A DNA stretch of 64,000 nt from Apostichopus japonicus (GCF_037975245.1 NC_092578.1:12072321-12136320); one strand, 5' to 3'; positions 1 through 12,069 are shown, numbered from the stretch's first letter. Made by a program: numbers and translations. Notes: generated from the letters alone by a model not told the origin.

Positions 1-1232
1 TCTTTCTACAAGCATTCCTAACATTAATCATATCTTAAAGGCAATATTGCAGACCTGAATAGTTGTACCAACACCAAACTGTTCTCTTAAAGGCATTGAA
101 CACTCGCCCCAAACCGCGTTCCGCCCTCTGAAAAGTTAACTTTCCGTTGCTTGCAAGAAAAGTTTTTTTCTTGTCGTAACAAATGCAGACAGTAATGAAA
201 CGTAATACCTTGTTATCTTTTATCTGGACCTGAGATGTCCATCGCTGTTATGTACACTGTGCTGTGGGTATTGACCGTAGCTGCATGTATTGATTGTACA
301 CTAGTGTCTAATTACCAACGGTAGCAAGCTGTGTGTGTACTTTCTAAGATCGATGGTGGTGTCTAACACTTCTGTTACACCTAATTCGAAACTAGGTCAG
401 ATTACCGGCATCAGACGTTCCTTTGTGCGTGAGTCTTTACTCCCCTTTAAGTCATATGTGATAGAAGACGAGAATATACAATAATAAACTAGCAAACGCA
501 GAACTTACCGCTACTCTTCCGCCATTTTGTGGTGTAATACCTATAAACCAAGTACATATTTTACATTACATAAATTGAGATATCAGTGCGTGTTGGGGAG
601 GTGGGCGGGTAATGCGCACCTGTTCCTGCCAAATCCGAGGAAACAGTGACACATGTTCAATAGAACAGAAATTGTCCTAACCTTATACTTATAAGATTCC
701 CGTGATTTCAATAGGGTTTTTCTACTCACCAATGTTGGTGTACATACCAAGCATGCATTTCATCAAGCTCTACTTTTGCAGTCATCGTTTTTACGAGGCT
801 TTGAAGACTTTAACCTCTGTTGACCTCAAATAACCTTTGACCTTCACCAATTTCATTCGCGATTTGGTATTCATCAAGGGGAGGGAGTGGGTGCACATAC
901 CAACTAGAACAACAGCAACGTTGTAGCTTATTGACTTTTGTACAATGACTTGTACAATCTATCTTGTTTCAAGCAATATGAAAGGGACCATACTATGTTG
1001 ATGGTTTGTGTAACTGGTGTTGGTAGACAACCAGCAAGACAGACAGGTAGACACTTTGCTATTGGTTAAGTCCACTGAGTTAAGTGCGCCATTTAACCTT
1101 TTTTTAGTAATCGTGTTTACAAGGTTCCAGACTTTGGAGTGTGTTGACATCAAATGGCCTTCGACCTCCACTACTTACTACTGGGTCCTTGTTCTCCCCG
1201 CGAGGGATGTTCATGCCAAGTACGAACTTTTA
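1..1232. other. No gene seen; two decayed TGACCT-type repeats
   Basis: I see no supported gene. Degenerate copies of a dispersed repeat rich in TGACCT half-sites occur at about 775-890 and 1085-1185, with the phrase 'gacctcaaatAACCTTTGACC'-like spacing. The short open frames in both directions here are not conserved-looking. Confidence 0.5.
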
Positions 1233-1997
1233 TGGTGCGCCTAGTGTGCCATAAGTCCTGAAATCGACTTACGTCAAATTAAATCGACATATGTCAGTTT
1301 TCTCGTGCTCTCATTGGACAACCAATATCACATGTTGTTTCTAGTGTTCTGATTGGTAGAAATCAACATATGTCAAATTAAATTGAACCGGAGCTGTGGC
1401 CGAGTGGATAAAGGCGGTGGCATTTGAAGCAGTGGGGCTTAGCAATCGGGAGGTTCCGGGTTCAATACCCGGCCGGATCGTAGTAAGGTGGGTTTTTCAT
1501 CCAAGAGCAATATACGGTTTTCCCATCAGAAATGACTTTCTAAATTAAAAACTGCAAATTTGAGTTAAAATGTTGAATTGGAAGCCAACCGACGTGTAAT
1601 CCATAAGCCATTGCGGGTTTCTCCCACATTTGTGGTCGCTTGAGCGTCGTAACCAATTAAAATGCATATCAAGTTACTGCTGGTCTGTTTTGCTGGTTTT
1701 TCCCTGGTCATGGTTTCCAATTTTGGCATTTGTGCAAATCCTCATGTAAAGAACTTGGTGAAAATAACATAGCTTTTCAAATTTCAACCGTTTGGATTCT
1801 GGGGCCTCTAAATATACATATATAATTTAATCAGAGCACGAAAACCGACATATGACAATTCATTTGACATATGTCGATATCATGACTTATGGCACACTAG
1901 GCGTCGATTTCATCCAATCAAAGTACGAGAAACTTACATATGTCAATTTAATTCGACTTATGTGAATTTCAGGACTTATGGCACACTAGGCGCACCG
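1233..1997. mobile_element. TIR element with TA target duplication and internal tRNA-like module
   Basis: The two ends are inverted repeats of about 85 bp. The left end starts TGGTGCGCCTAGTGTGCC, and the right end read on the other strand starts CGGTGCGCCTAGTGTGCC. Similarity continues through 'ataagtcctgaaat' to 'ctcgt...attgg'. The element is flanked by TA at 1231-1232 and 1998-1999, as expected for a Tc1/mariner-type non-autonomous element. A third, internal copy of the terminal repeat lies at about 1826-1906, in the same orientation as the right end. The interior carries a tRNA-derived sequence. No transposase is present. Confidence 0.75.
1390..1481 (+). ncRNA. tRNA-derived (SINE-like) sequence, not a functional tRNA
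   Basis: A box A-like segment (GTGGCCGAGTGGATAAAGG) is followed by a box B-like segment (GGGTTCAATACCCGG) that forms a perfect 5-bp T stem. The long middle resembles a class II (Ser/Leu) tRNA. The two acceptor strands do not pair and the anticodon stem is poor, so this is best read as the head of a SINE or a tRNA pseudogene. It sits inside the TIR element. The sequence to about 1730 may be its tail. Confidence 0.6.
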
Positions 1998-2912
1998 TAA
2001 ACTGCAATCAGGATGTACGATTGGAGTTATCAGGCTTACAAGCTTGGGCGTCACAAACATACGTAGCCTACACACATACGCCATCACCGTTGCATATATT
2101 CCGTTTGCCTATGACAAGGAATCAAAACTTAAAGCCGTGATGCATCTTGTTTCCTTCTAAAGCTGTAAGTTAGGTTCGCACAGATATATTAAAACACTTA
2201 AAGACAACAAGATTTGCCCCAGTTTTAGCAGCGTAAAGTTATTGCTGTAACGCTAACCCAGCCTATTAGACCGAGTACTTATGGATATATACGACCCTAT
2301 TGTTACGTATTATGGTGAAATTGTTTGGAGTCATTGAACCAGTGAAGTCCAGTACGATCTTCCAAAACACGCCGTTTATCGTATCGGTTCATGAAAAGTG
2401 ATAAAGGACTCGAAACGCTTTGCTAAATGAAGTGTTCCTAACGACCTACCGCCAAATGCAAACCGGTAAGTACAGTCCAGACACACGATGTGAAAGGTGC
2501 CGTTATATGGTGCAAAGATGGGTGTACCTTCTTAACCTCACCCATCCGACTTGTCCATCTGCCCATTACTTACCTCGAAAACACCACTTCAAAGGCAATT
2601 TTCGAACAGAATGTTATATAAAGTTGCTTAGTATTCCGACAGAGAACTGTGATAGAATACATCAATCAAAGACAATCATAGGTTAGTTCGAGGTCATATG
2701 ACCGTATCAAATCTTATCGTGAATAGATGCCATGGATTCATGGATGTCCCTCGGTAAAGAGAAAGTCCTCCCCCTACCCCCACAATATCCTCAAAACACA
2801 CAAGAAATAGTAGAAACCTATTTATCAAACAGGCTCAACCTATAGCATATGTCAACGCAGTGCAGCGCATATCAACTGTGGTCCATTTTAATTTTACTAA
2901 AATAGATAAGGG
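1998..2912. other. Intergenic stretch without a recognisable gene
   Basis: The plus-strand open frame at 2420-2686 has no recognisable domain and no supporting splice or codon signal. I see no repeat with clear boundaries here. Confidence 0.4.
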
Positions 2913-3010
2913 AAAGAGTTATCTCAGTTGGTAAAGAACTGGAGCACTCTGGTTCGAATCCCATTTTTGCTAATCCTCTACTCTTTTTCCATTGTCCAAA
3001 ATTCACAGTC
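2913..3010 (+). mobile_element. tRNA-derived SINE copy 1
   Basis: The head has a box A-like TATCTCAGTTGGTAAAG and a strong box B GGTTCGAATCCC. The tail ends near 'ccattgtccaaaatt'. The tail matches that of the copy about 300 bp downstream, so the two belong to one family. Confidence 0.55.
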
Positions 3011-3206
3011 ATTATTTATTTTAATTATATATTAGAAGACGACTTTCCCATGAAATTCCTTCTCTGCCGCTTCCTGCGTTATATCGGATGAAACTGGGCG
3101 AGATCCCTGATTACAAGATATACAAGATATACAAGGTACTGTGGTTTTCTGACTGGCACCCCAGCAAAGAAACGGCTATATACGGATAGGGATCGCTATC
3201 AACTCA

Positions 3207-3320
3207 GGGCTGGATAGTTCAGTTGGTACAGCACTGGGCTTGTAACCCAGTTGTCTCTGGCTCCAATTCCGTTCTACTTATATATTTCTTTGCTGTTTAC
3301 CATTGTCTTAAATTTCCCAG
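3207..3320 (+). mobile_element. tRNA-Thr-like SINE copy 2
   Basis: The head reads GATAGTTCAGTTGGTACAGC, followed by a perfect anticodon-type stem-loop CTGGGCTTGTAACCCAG with TGT in the anticodon position (Thr-like). The box B is decayed (GGCTCCAATTCC). The tail 'ccattgtcttaaattt' matches copy 1. Confidence 0.6.
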
Positions 3321-5085
3321 ACAGTTTTTTTCATGATATATATTGACGCTGTTATTTTATGAGTAAGGACAATAATTGTCAGACTTGAATGAAAGGGAGG
3401 AAGGGGGGGGGGGTAATTCACGTCCCCTTGCGACCCCAACGCCACCTGCTTTTGTAGGTCCATATTTGGCTGAAAAGTGGCTATAATTGTAATTGTGTGT
3501 GAGTGTGGCAATTTTGGGTAACCATTTTACAATGTGCCGCTTCGACTAACTGGGCTGGCTACCCAAATCCCATAATATTACTCGACTTCGTGAAATCTTT
3601 TCCATAAAAGAAAGTAAAATCTTTAGTTCCGTGGAATTAAAAGCGTGTTTTGTAAGGAAACCTTAACCAGGTATAATAAGGTTATTTAGCGTATCAAAAG
3701 GATATATTCCAAGAATTACAATCAATTATTTTGCGAAATCTCAACCGCAACACTTCTCCACTAATTAAGGACCTACGGTCAGAGCTTCAGTCTAAATTAT
3801 AATTTCAGTAATGGCAAGATAGAAATTCGAGTTGAAAATAAGGCCAGGCAGCCAACATAACTTTGTGATCTCTTGTCATGTTATATCAGAAGACATTTTA
3901 TGTTACACTGCACACAAGATATTTAACTGCAGACAATCCTTGAACACAACAGATCATACCGAGTTCTGGTACGCAGTAATGCAAATATACATGTGTGAAT
4001 TTAATCATTTACTTCTAGAGGGGTCTTGTACTCCTTAGATGGATCTACATCACATATAAAATCATCTATCCTATGCTTTTGAAGCCGACGATTTAGTATG
4101 GACTCTAGTCATGTTTTGCTGTTCACGTTACGCAGTTTTCAGGCTTTGACATCTAATGACGTCAAAACAACATTTGAAACTTAACAAGAAATTGTGTGTT
4201 ACTTGTAGTCAGTAAGATAGATCCATATGAAAGATGTACCAACTAAGTGAGACGTTTATCCAAGCTTTGCATTTAAATTAAAATATGACCACCGATATGG
4301 CCACCGACGATTTCACATCACCCTTGTGGTTCTAACTGGTCCATGACCTGTAAACAACACATATGCTATACTTCACAATCTAAAGCGAACTGAGTTTAAA
4401 GATAACCAACCATTCAATAGATTTTAAAGATGTAGGCTATATACACCAATATTGTTTTTTTTATGGGTGAAAACATCTTATGATCAGCGTTTTGGTGTTA
4501 AAATGTCCACATCAGCACAAGGAACATTTGAGAGTAGTCACTGTTCTGGAACAAGCATTGAAAGGCTTATAAGATATGACTATTAGTTCAGTCATTTTAA
4601 TAATTATTGAACACTGCTCTTTTCTCTTCAACAGTGTAGTACGTTAATCGCAACACCCAGCCCTTGGTTAAGAAAGGGAACAATTGCTTCTTTATGCATT
4701 TAAACTTGGCTCTCTTTCAAAGTAGTCCTAGCTATTATTCCATGTAGGAATCGGGTTACGTAACGAAAAACGCAATTGCACACAAACACGAGAGCGCGCG
4801 CGTGCACTTATGTTGTATCTATATAGCAATGTCTGACATTATAGACATTTGTGCAACCTATAAAGAACGCATTCTCTAAATTGAGTTTCCTAACATCTGG
4901 TTCCCTCCCCCTTCCCGCATTATCCACCCTCCTTCTACCACAAACCAACCCAACCTCTCTCCTACCGAGAAACTCGTACCGTTAAATGACGAACACAAGG
5001 CCTTCTATGGTCACTAAACAATTGCTCAAAATACTGCAAGATAGTTGATAAACTGACTGTTGTGTTCTGCATTAATAAACCGAAA
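3321..5085. other. Intergenic stretch, no gene seen
   Basis: It is AT-rich with a poly-G run near 3400. A weak copy of the TGACCT-type repeat lies around 4110-4180. The open frames are short and carry no recognisable domain. Confidence 0.4.
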
Positions 5086-5450
5086 CAAGGGCGTAGGAAC
5101 CGGGGGGCTGGGGGGCGCCAGCCCCCCCCAGTGAAAAATATGGGGGGCGGAAGTATCGTTCCGCCCCCCCCCCCCGCTCCGCAAGTCAGAAAACCCCTTT
5201 TTCATTTCCAAATGAGAAAAAAATCTCATTTGAAGCACCAAATTGCATCTAAGGCCAGGTGAAAATGCAAAATTCTTTACAAAATGGAGTGGGTGTTGAA
5301 GTGTGCTTTATTGCACCAAATTGCATCTGAGGCCACCTGGAAATGCAAAAAAAATCCAAAGGGGAGGGGGACACCCTCCCCTTAGACCCCTCCCCCAAAC
5401 CGGCCATCAAACTTCAGCTCCCCACTCAAAAGTACCTTCCTACGCCACTG
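5086..5450. mobile_element. hAT-like MITE, TSD AACCGAAA
   Basis: Perfect 8-bp target duplications AACCGAAA occur at 5078-5085 and 5451-5458. The termini are CAAGGGCGTAGGAA on the left and TTCCTACGCCACTG on the right, which are imperfect inverted repeats. Length is 365 bp. The interior holds G/C runs and the shared GGGGAGGGG...CCCCTCCCC palindromic module at about 5360-5395. It is non-autonomous. The open frames on both strands here read the G/C runs and are not genes. Confidence 0.9.
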
Positions 5451-5492
5451 AACCGAAACATTGATGTTCCTTAATACGTGGTACATTGTCTA

Positions 5493-5555
5493 TGTGGGAG
5501 GTGGGGTCTTCCCCATGTGGGAGGTGGGGTCTTCCCCATGTGGGAGGTGGGGTCT
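5493..5555 (+). repeat. 23-bp tandem repeat, about 3 copies
   Basis: The unit GTGGGAGGTGGGGTCTTCCC plus CAT is repeated almost perfectly. It opens all three plus frames, which accounts for the overlapping short ORFs. Confidence 0.9.
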
Positions 5556-6725
5556 TTGCGACAGGGGAATGCATCGCACACACGACAACAGGTGTGGGTT
5601 GCATATACTCTTTGGTGTTCTCAACTGCAGACAGTTATATATATAGAGAGCTACCGATTACCCAACATGCCTGCCAATTGTCCGCTACCTGACTTGTCTT
5701 TTTAGTTATAGTGTACTGAAATTACTCGGGTAATATTCTACCATATACTGGACTTCGTACTGGACTTGGTTGTGTCATGAAGCTACAACAGTTAACAAAG
5801 TGGTTACGTTAGTTTTTGAACGGCTTAACGAAGGTGAGTAAAATATAATGAAGGGTTTCATTCTGACATATTTTCATCAGTGTTGCCATCATCACATTAG
5901 AGACCAAACAAACAAGACGTTCCTTCGAAGACACATATGGTTGGTGGGTTTATGAGTTACAATGTAATTAGATATACACATATATGAGCGTTTACCGGAA
6001 ATTAATGAATGCAACTCAATGTTCGAAAGTAATTATTGTCATACTTTGCAGATCAAAGACATGACTAATGACAAAAATGTATACGTCTGGTAAACTACTC
6101 TGTATCAAACTAGTATAAACGTTCAATACTAACATTCAATCCATCGAGCGCAACATAATCTCACATATCAATTTGCATGCAAAGAAGTGGCGGACATTTT
6201 CTGATATACGCAATAGGACATTAAAAGGCTTAAGTTGGAGACGTAATATGTTAGTAAATGACAATTCTAAGCAAATTAGTGGGACTACTGTGACTCATTT
6301 GGGAGGTCGGTTGTAAGCAGTTAAGTTGTAGGTAAGTTACACTGTATTGAAAGTAGCTAAGTAACACTTATTCCAAATAAAATGTAAGAAAGTCATACTG
6401 ATTCTAAATGTAGGTAAGAAACACTAATGCAACCTTAAATCTGTAAAATGCTCTGCGCTAAAGCTCCACTCCACTTCTCTGTCTTTTTTTCAGGGTATGT
6501 AGTGCTTCAGTTACCAAGTGTACGGTATACATGAAGACGGGTGCAGCTTATAGGCAGGTAGGGCAGTAGCTATATATAGTAAAGTCCTATTCTGTATTAC
6601 ACCATAAATATTATTGCAGCCGCATGAAAAGAACTGCAGGCACACGGACTCAGTAATGCAATAATTATCAGCAATGGTTTACATTCAAATATAACTGTTT
6701 ATGCACCAAACTGAAAGCTACTCAC
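5556..6725. other. Presumed intron of the TGF-beta ligand gene; no exon seen
   Basis: The ligand exon at 6726-7293 is transcribed leftwards, so this stretch should be intron. I looked for the cysteine-rich mature domain on the minus strand from here to position 1 and did not find it. The remaining exon or exons must lie beyond the left edge or have escaped me. Confidence 0.4.
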
Positions 6726-7293
6726 GTTTTTTAGGAAATAAAAACATATTCTCCGTTCTTGTAGAAGACTCCCTAGATGACTGTGGATCATCGTTCGGCA
6801 TAGGATTTAGAGTATGCTTTGGTCCAGAAAAGTGTTCATTTAGGATTCGTGTAAATTCGGCGTTTCTGGGAAGCGCGAAGTGGGAGGTGTTCGGCGGGCT
6901 CTTCATGTTGAGTTTTTCTAATATCGTTCGTTTTATGTATTCGATACGGTAGCGTTTAGCCTCCTCCTTACGGTGAAAGCAAGCAGGACACTGTGTTTCA
7001 TTTGACCGGTCAACAGAATGCATCTGGGGTGTTGCTGTAGGATCTTGGGAAGTAGCTCCCTCGTCTCTTACACCTTGTTCCCTACTCTGGGGATTATTTG
7101 CTTCCGGATTGACAATGTCTTCCTCTTCTTCTTCGTGTGGCTGTTGTAAATGAGGATTCCGTATAGGTTCTTGGGATTCACGCCTGAGTTCCCCGTGACC
7201 ATCCATGTGAATACTATGGCCATGGGCGATAAATTTAACAGAAGCACAGAGAAAGACTAAGCACAAGACAGATGTCCTGATAAAACGATTCAT
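6726..7293 (-). CDS. TGF-beta superfamily ligand (activin/inhibin-beta or myostatin/GDF11-like), first coding exon
   Basis: This exon would encode the start of a secreted, dimeric growth factor precursor. It opens at ATG 7293 with a hydrophobic signal peptide (residues 1-25, core VLCLVFLCASV). A low-complexity acidic linker follows (EEEEED at 54-59). Next come a CPAC motif (102-105) and a basic amphipathic helix (about 111-130, RIEYIKRTILEKLNM) followed by PPN (133-135). This matches the alpha-1 helix and latency-lasso start of TGF-beta prodomains (family pattern RIEAIK-IL-KL---PP). N-glycosylation sequons occur at N98 and N135. The frame runs into a consensus donor GTGAGT at 6725-6720 after one base of codon 190, so the exon ends at 6726. 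The CPxC motif and the exon end favour an activin or GDF8/11-type gene. The mature domain is not in view, so the subfamily is inference. Confidence 0.7.
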
Positions 7294-7365
7294 ATTGTTA
7301 GAGAAGCCTCTTGAAGATGGTGAACCTTAAGGAGAGTATACGGATGTGCACAACAGTCAGTTTTC

Positions 7366-7373
7366 TTTAAATA
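7366..7373 (-). promoter_or_regulatory. Possible TATA box of the ligand gene
   Basis: The minus strand reads TATTTAAA, 73 bp upstream of the ATG at 7293. This would place transcription start about 40-45 nt before the ATG. It is a positional inference only. Confidence 0.35.
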
Positions 7374-8465
7374 CTAGTAGGCTACTTTTAATGCAATGTA
7401 GTAGTACTCGCGCAACAGTAGCACTTAACAAACGTGTACTGCAATGTAACTTGTATAAACAGCTCTCCTGTATACCTTGCCCTATATGCATTGAGCTGTG
7501 AACTGCAACCTTCGCACGAAAAGTAAACAAGGTCCGGTGAAGGAAATCTTGACTTGCGTTTCTTACTGCGATATCCGTCGATCCTAAATTCACAAATCAG
7601 GAAGATGCGGCAATTTCTTCTTGAACGAACGAGACAACTTAGGCGGCGAGAGACTTGCCGATTCCTACCAAGGTTCTAATGCACAATAAAGATTTCGCTT
7701 GCTGAACTGTTGGAAAAACTAACTTAGCGAAGTTTGCTGGTTGCTCTCGTCCGTCCCTGAATCAGCTGGCAATCAGCTGATTCCACGGCTCTGTCCAGGG
7801 TCGTTTAAGTATGAGTGTAGATGTCTGTGATTGGCTGTTATATTAGGATAGCCCCGCCCACGGCACGCGTAACTCATGAATGCGGTTCACATTTGGATTT
7901 TGTCGGGAGTTATTAACTGCTCAAGGAAATTCTGGAATCTTCTTTTTCTTTTGGTCTGAAGACTATATAAGTTAGTACTGCACCCACACGGAATGATTAT
8001 GAAGTATTTGTTCACCGTTATGGCACGCAATACTACTTCATTGGTTAAAGCTTAAGACAAAGTCAAGTAATAGACAATCACTAGCAGTTTGTGGGAAGGG
8101 GAAAATTTAGAAAAACTAGTTACCGAGGGAGATTGCAATCAAGATTGAGCAAGCAGTGAAAGTTTATTGGAGTACCACTGGGTCGAAGGGGGAGGGGACG
8201 AAAGGGAGAGTGTAAGAATGTTCAGAGCATTTCCGTTTCGTTTTCCTAGTAAGTTCTTGTGATGCTCACGCTACTCCCTTGCTAATGTAGAGGATAATCA
8301 AAAGAGATGTTGTCCAAGTCAGCTATTCAATTATTTATATAACAGTAAGATGTGTAGATCACACCACAAGTGTAAATACTAGACTAGTTTGTTTGTTTGT
8401 TTTGTTTATTGATATTCCCTTCTTCAGAATTTTGAGTCGGTGTCATGAAAGAAGGAAGAGTTCAA
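7374..8465. other. Upstream region of the ligand gene, no gene seen
   Basis: No conserved exon is recognised. The region holds ordinary sequence with few repeats compared with the rest of the window, as would suit a promoter and regulatory region. Confidence 0.35.
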
Positions 8466-8585
8466 CTAGCTCTTCATGTGGAGTTTGTCTAATATCGTAC
8501 GTTTTTATATAGGCCTATTCGATATTCGGTACGGCTATATTTAGAGAAAGCAAGCAGAACACTGTTTCACTTGAACAGTCATTTA
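8466..8585 (-). pseudogene. Decayed partial duplicate of the TGF-beta ligand exon
   Basis: The plus-strand text 'gctcttcatgtggagttt' to 'cacttgaacagtca' aligns base by base with 6898-7010 of the ligand exon ('gctcttcatgttgagttt' to 'catttgaccggtca'), with small insertions. The minus strand still encodes CSACF where the gene encodes CPACF, then hits stops. It covers only the CPAC-to-helix segment of the prodomain. It is a non-functional fragment in the same orientation, about 1.2 kb beyond the gene's start codon. Confidence 0.8.
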
Positions 8586-9225
8586 TTGAAGTAGACATAA
8601 TCTATACCTTTATTAATGACATCATATATATACATTGATTTCTCCATGTCTGATTCTAACTTTCGTTCGAAAATTCGTATTTAAAAAACGTATCGGGAGG
8701 GGAACGATACCATCTGAAGTCGAGGGCGCTGTACTACAATGGATTTGCTTCAACTGATAAATCAATCAGAAGAAATACATTGAGGCAAGTACTGTACTCA
8801 AAAGCCTCGTCTGGTGTCTATCGTTTCCAGCGGGAAAGTTGGAACACGGATAGGGAACGCCGGAAACGTTTAGCAGGAATGAGTAGACGCAACAGAAAGA
8901 AGCGAGTCAATCTGGGCACACATACGATCCCTTCCCCTGTCCCCCACATCCGTCCTCACTCACTAAAAGACAGAACAAAAGTAAGTTTTATTTTAGACAA
9001 GAAGACTACTATAACTAAAGTAATAAACGAACATCTGCTTCTCCCGTCGCATTTATGGTAACCTTATTGACTCCCGGAGATGTCCGTAGAACAGTGCACT
9101 GCTCGCCTACATAACGGTAAAAGGATTGTAGCACCGTCTGTAAAACTCTTACTCGGGGTGGACGGTACAACAGTAGCAGATTATGTTTTAAGTAACCTGT
9201 TTTTGTTGATTCATTGTCGAAGGTA
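8586..9225. other. No supported gene
   Basis: A basic 93-codon plus-strand frame at 8780-9061 has no recognisable domain, and I do not call it. Confidence 0.4.
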
Positions 9226-9605
9226 AAACGTATGGAACGCGAAAAGGACCACAACATATGATGATGTTTATGATGATCTAATTTTATACGTTCATGTACT
9301 AAAAACTTACGATCATGTACTAAACATATACGATGATGTACTAAAAAACTAAGATGTACATCAAAACATATACGATGATGTACTAAAAAACTAAGATGCA
9401 CATCAAAACATATACGATCATGTACTGAAAACTTGAGATGATGATGAAAAAGCGGAAGTTACAAAAAAGTGGCGTATGAATATCCATTTTTGTCGTTTGA
9501 ATACGCGTATTAATATTCATATATGGGGCGGTGCTTATATTGGATGAATACACGGGGTCGCTATTATTTTGCTCCCTGGTACGAAGGTTAGTCGCAACGT
9601 ACGTA
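9226..9605. repeat. 21-bp-motif repeat element, copy A (inverted partner at 16060-16442)
   Basis: It contains tandem 'gtacatgatcgtatatgttt'-type units of about 21 bp, read on the minus strand. They are bounded by 'aaaaggaccacaacatatgatgatg' on one side and 'aatacgcgtattaatattcatat' with 'ggggcggtgct' on the other. The same parts recur in reverse order and orientation at 16060-16442. The 21-bp period explains the VHDRI-type open frames. Confidence 0.75.
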
Positions 9606-10740
9606 GTCATATACTTTCGTCGAAATAATAATACATGTAATGTTAGGGATAGCCTAGCTTAAGTATGTGTATAGGTCTGCCTTACTTAGCCTACGCGGGA
9701 TTTTTAAAATAAAACAATATACTACTAGTACTACTAGATATAAGAAATGGATTCCCAAGATACTACAGAAAAACGAATAGAGGAGTTTGTTAAAACGGGC
9801 TTTACCAATAAGGAAAATGGCAGATATGCTACATATAACTTTCAGGCCTAAGGCAATGCCTACGTACAGTACAGAGTTTACTTTACTAACAAGTAAGTAT
9901 GTACTACTACTTCTAGTATAGCAATCTGCATGTCGTCAATTGTTCTTGTTTATGTTACAACTGCAGAGGCATTTATACCAATTAGGACCTTTTGGGCATT
10001 TGATGGACTATAGTTTTATTTGAGCGATGAAATGGCCAATGACCAACAACATTGAATCTGATGTGATGTGATATAGGCAAATGCATAGGCTAGGTTACTT
10101 TGGAATTAAAAAAAAAAAAAATAGAAATATGCCTAACTGCCTATTATACTGGTCAGTGTACGTGATTGATGAATATGGCACAGTTGTCACCAATGGACCT
10201 TAATAGAGAATTAAGTGACCTGGGCCATTATTTTTTGCACGAGAGATATGGGTCTCTGAGTTTGAGCCTAGCCTTAGGCTAAGCTAGCAGTAGCAATAGC
10301 ACTCTATGTGCAGTAGTATAAAACACCTTCAGAGCACTGCTTTTTCAGTTTCTCCACACTTACTACAGAGCTCTCAACTGACCCCGCAATTCGCGGGTTG
10401 GACCTGCATTCTAACACCCAAACCCGCGCAAGCGTCCGAAAAACCCGCATTGTAATTGTAAAGTATACATAAAAAGTTGCATCAAATTTTGACTTAAGTA
10501 GCAACCATCATTTATTTAGCATTTAGCATCATAGAAAAACACATTGCAAATTATTCTTCTTTCAGTAGGTGCCCGAAAAATTCTCAGCATATTGCCCGAT
10601 TTTTCACCAAAAATAAGATTGGGGGCTGCAGCCCCCCCCCCCCCCAGCACCCCCGCCTCCTACGCCTATGTTTAGGGTAGACCTACCCTTTCTTTGCGGA
10701 AATTTTCCTGCACTTGCTCGGTGTTTTCGAGCTCCACAGA
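9606..10740. other. No gene seen; GC-rich repeat edge at 10560-10672
   Basis: The segment ending 'cccccgcctcctacgcctatg' at about 10671 resembles the 3' terminus of the hAT-like MITEs ('cctcgtatgcctatg' recurs at 19985-19997). I could not find its left end. Confidence 0.4.
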
Positions 10741-11374
10741 CAGGGGCGTAGCGAGCGGGGGGGTGTTGGGGGTGTCACACCCCCCCAATAATTTGGTCGC
10801 TGTCGGCAAATTTTGGGTCTGTCGGCAAAAGGAGAAAAGGTGAAGAGAGCGGAAGGGGAAGAAAGAAGGAAAGCTGAATAGAGAAAAGGAGAACGGGAGC
10901 TTCTTCCGTGCCAAATTTGACTTAAAATATGCACCAGATTGCATCTAAGGACGTTCAAAACTAAAAAATTTCCAAAGGGGAGGGGTAACCCCCTCCCCTT
11001 AGACCCCTCCCCCATTTCAGTCACCACTTCCAGATCCGTCGACAAATCAAATTTGACTTAAAATATGCACGAGATTGCATCTAAGGACGTTTCAAAACTA
11101 AAAAATTTCCAAAGGGGAGGGGTAGACCCCCTCCCCTTAGACCCCTCCCCCATTTCAGTCACCACTTCCAGATCCGTCGACAAATCAAATTTGACTTAAA
11201 ATATGCACGAGATTGCATCTAAGGACGTTTCAAAACTAAAAAATTGCCAAAGGGGAGGGGGACACCCCCTCCCCTTAGACCCCTCCCCCATTTCAGTCAC
11301 CACTTCCAGATCCGTCGGCAAATCAAATTCTCCACTGCCCCCCCCCCCAACAAAAAAACCTTCGCTACGCCCTG
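10741..11374. mobile_element. hAT-like MITE, TSD TCCACAGA, with internal triplication
   Basis: Perfect 8-bp duplications TCCACAGA lie at 10733-10740 and 11375-11382. The termini are CAGGGGCGTAGCGA and TTCGCTACGCCCTG. The interior has three tandem copies of a ~137-bp unit starting at about 10912, 11048 and 11186. Each carries AAGGGGAGGGG and CCCCTCCCCTT as a palindromic module. No coding capacity. Confidence 0.93.
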
Positions 11375-11382
11375 TCCACAGA

Positions 11383-12069
11383 CTCAATTATATCATCCAT
11401 GATTCTCGTGAATTGAGACAGTATAATTATAATGAAGCAAATTTCTAAAATCGTATTTGATCGCCGTTTAATGTGCTTTGCCTTTAAAGCAGCAATTTGC
11501 GTTGATTCTCGAAATTTTCCAATACTAGGATACTATACCAATGACGTAAACTAAGCTAACTGTAAAAGTTTCAACTCAAACTATTCCCGAAAAGTGAAAA
11601 AATATTACATTTTCTGGTTTTCGTATTTTGAATCTTTGACTTCGATAGACTCCTCCCACTAAATGAACCTTGTGAATATGTATAACGGAAAAGGTACTTT
11701 GAATAGCAAGGTAAACAGTAAACAAAAATCAGCTGAGGAGATGTACGTATTGCGCGAAGGGACAGTTACGGCATATCTCATTGCATACGATGCCCTAAAA
11801 ACCCAAGAAAATTCGCCGCTCCGTGAAAATAAAACCTGCTTTGTAGCATGGATACATAAGAGAGAAAGTGATTGAACCAGCAAGAACTCGATCGGTACGT
11901 AACATTCTCTAGAACGATATTGTATCACTCTACTCGGTGTTACCGTGATAGGCTAGTTTCTGTAGTACAATCAGACCCATTAGTGTGTGGTTAGGCCTGA
12001 ATAACGTTATGTACACGCTGTGAATTGTGCACTAAAAGCAATGTATCCATGAGTGTAGCGCAATGGAGG
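11383..12069. other. No gene seen
   Basis: AT-rich sequence with overlapping short open frames on both strands around 11660-11930. Neither frame has a recognisable domain. Confidence 0.35.

Noticed and set aside
1390..1481. Functional Ser/Leu tRNA gene
   Set aside because: The acceptor strands do not pair and the anticodon stem is poor, so I kept it as tRNA-derived.
1..6725. Mature cysteine-rich domain exon of the TGF-beta ligand
   Set aside because: I looked on the minus strand and found no cysteine-knot pattern. It is probably beyond the left edge.
8780..9061. 93-codon basic plus-strand frame
   Set aside because: No domain, no splice context, and it lies near repeats.
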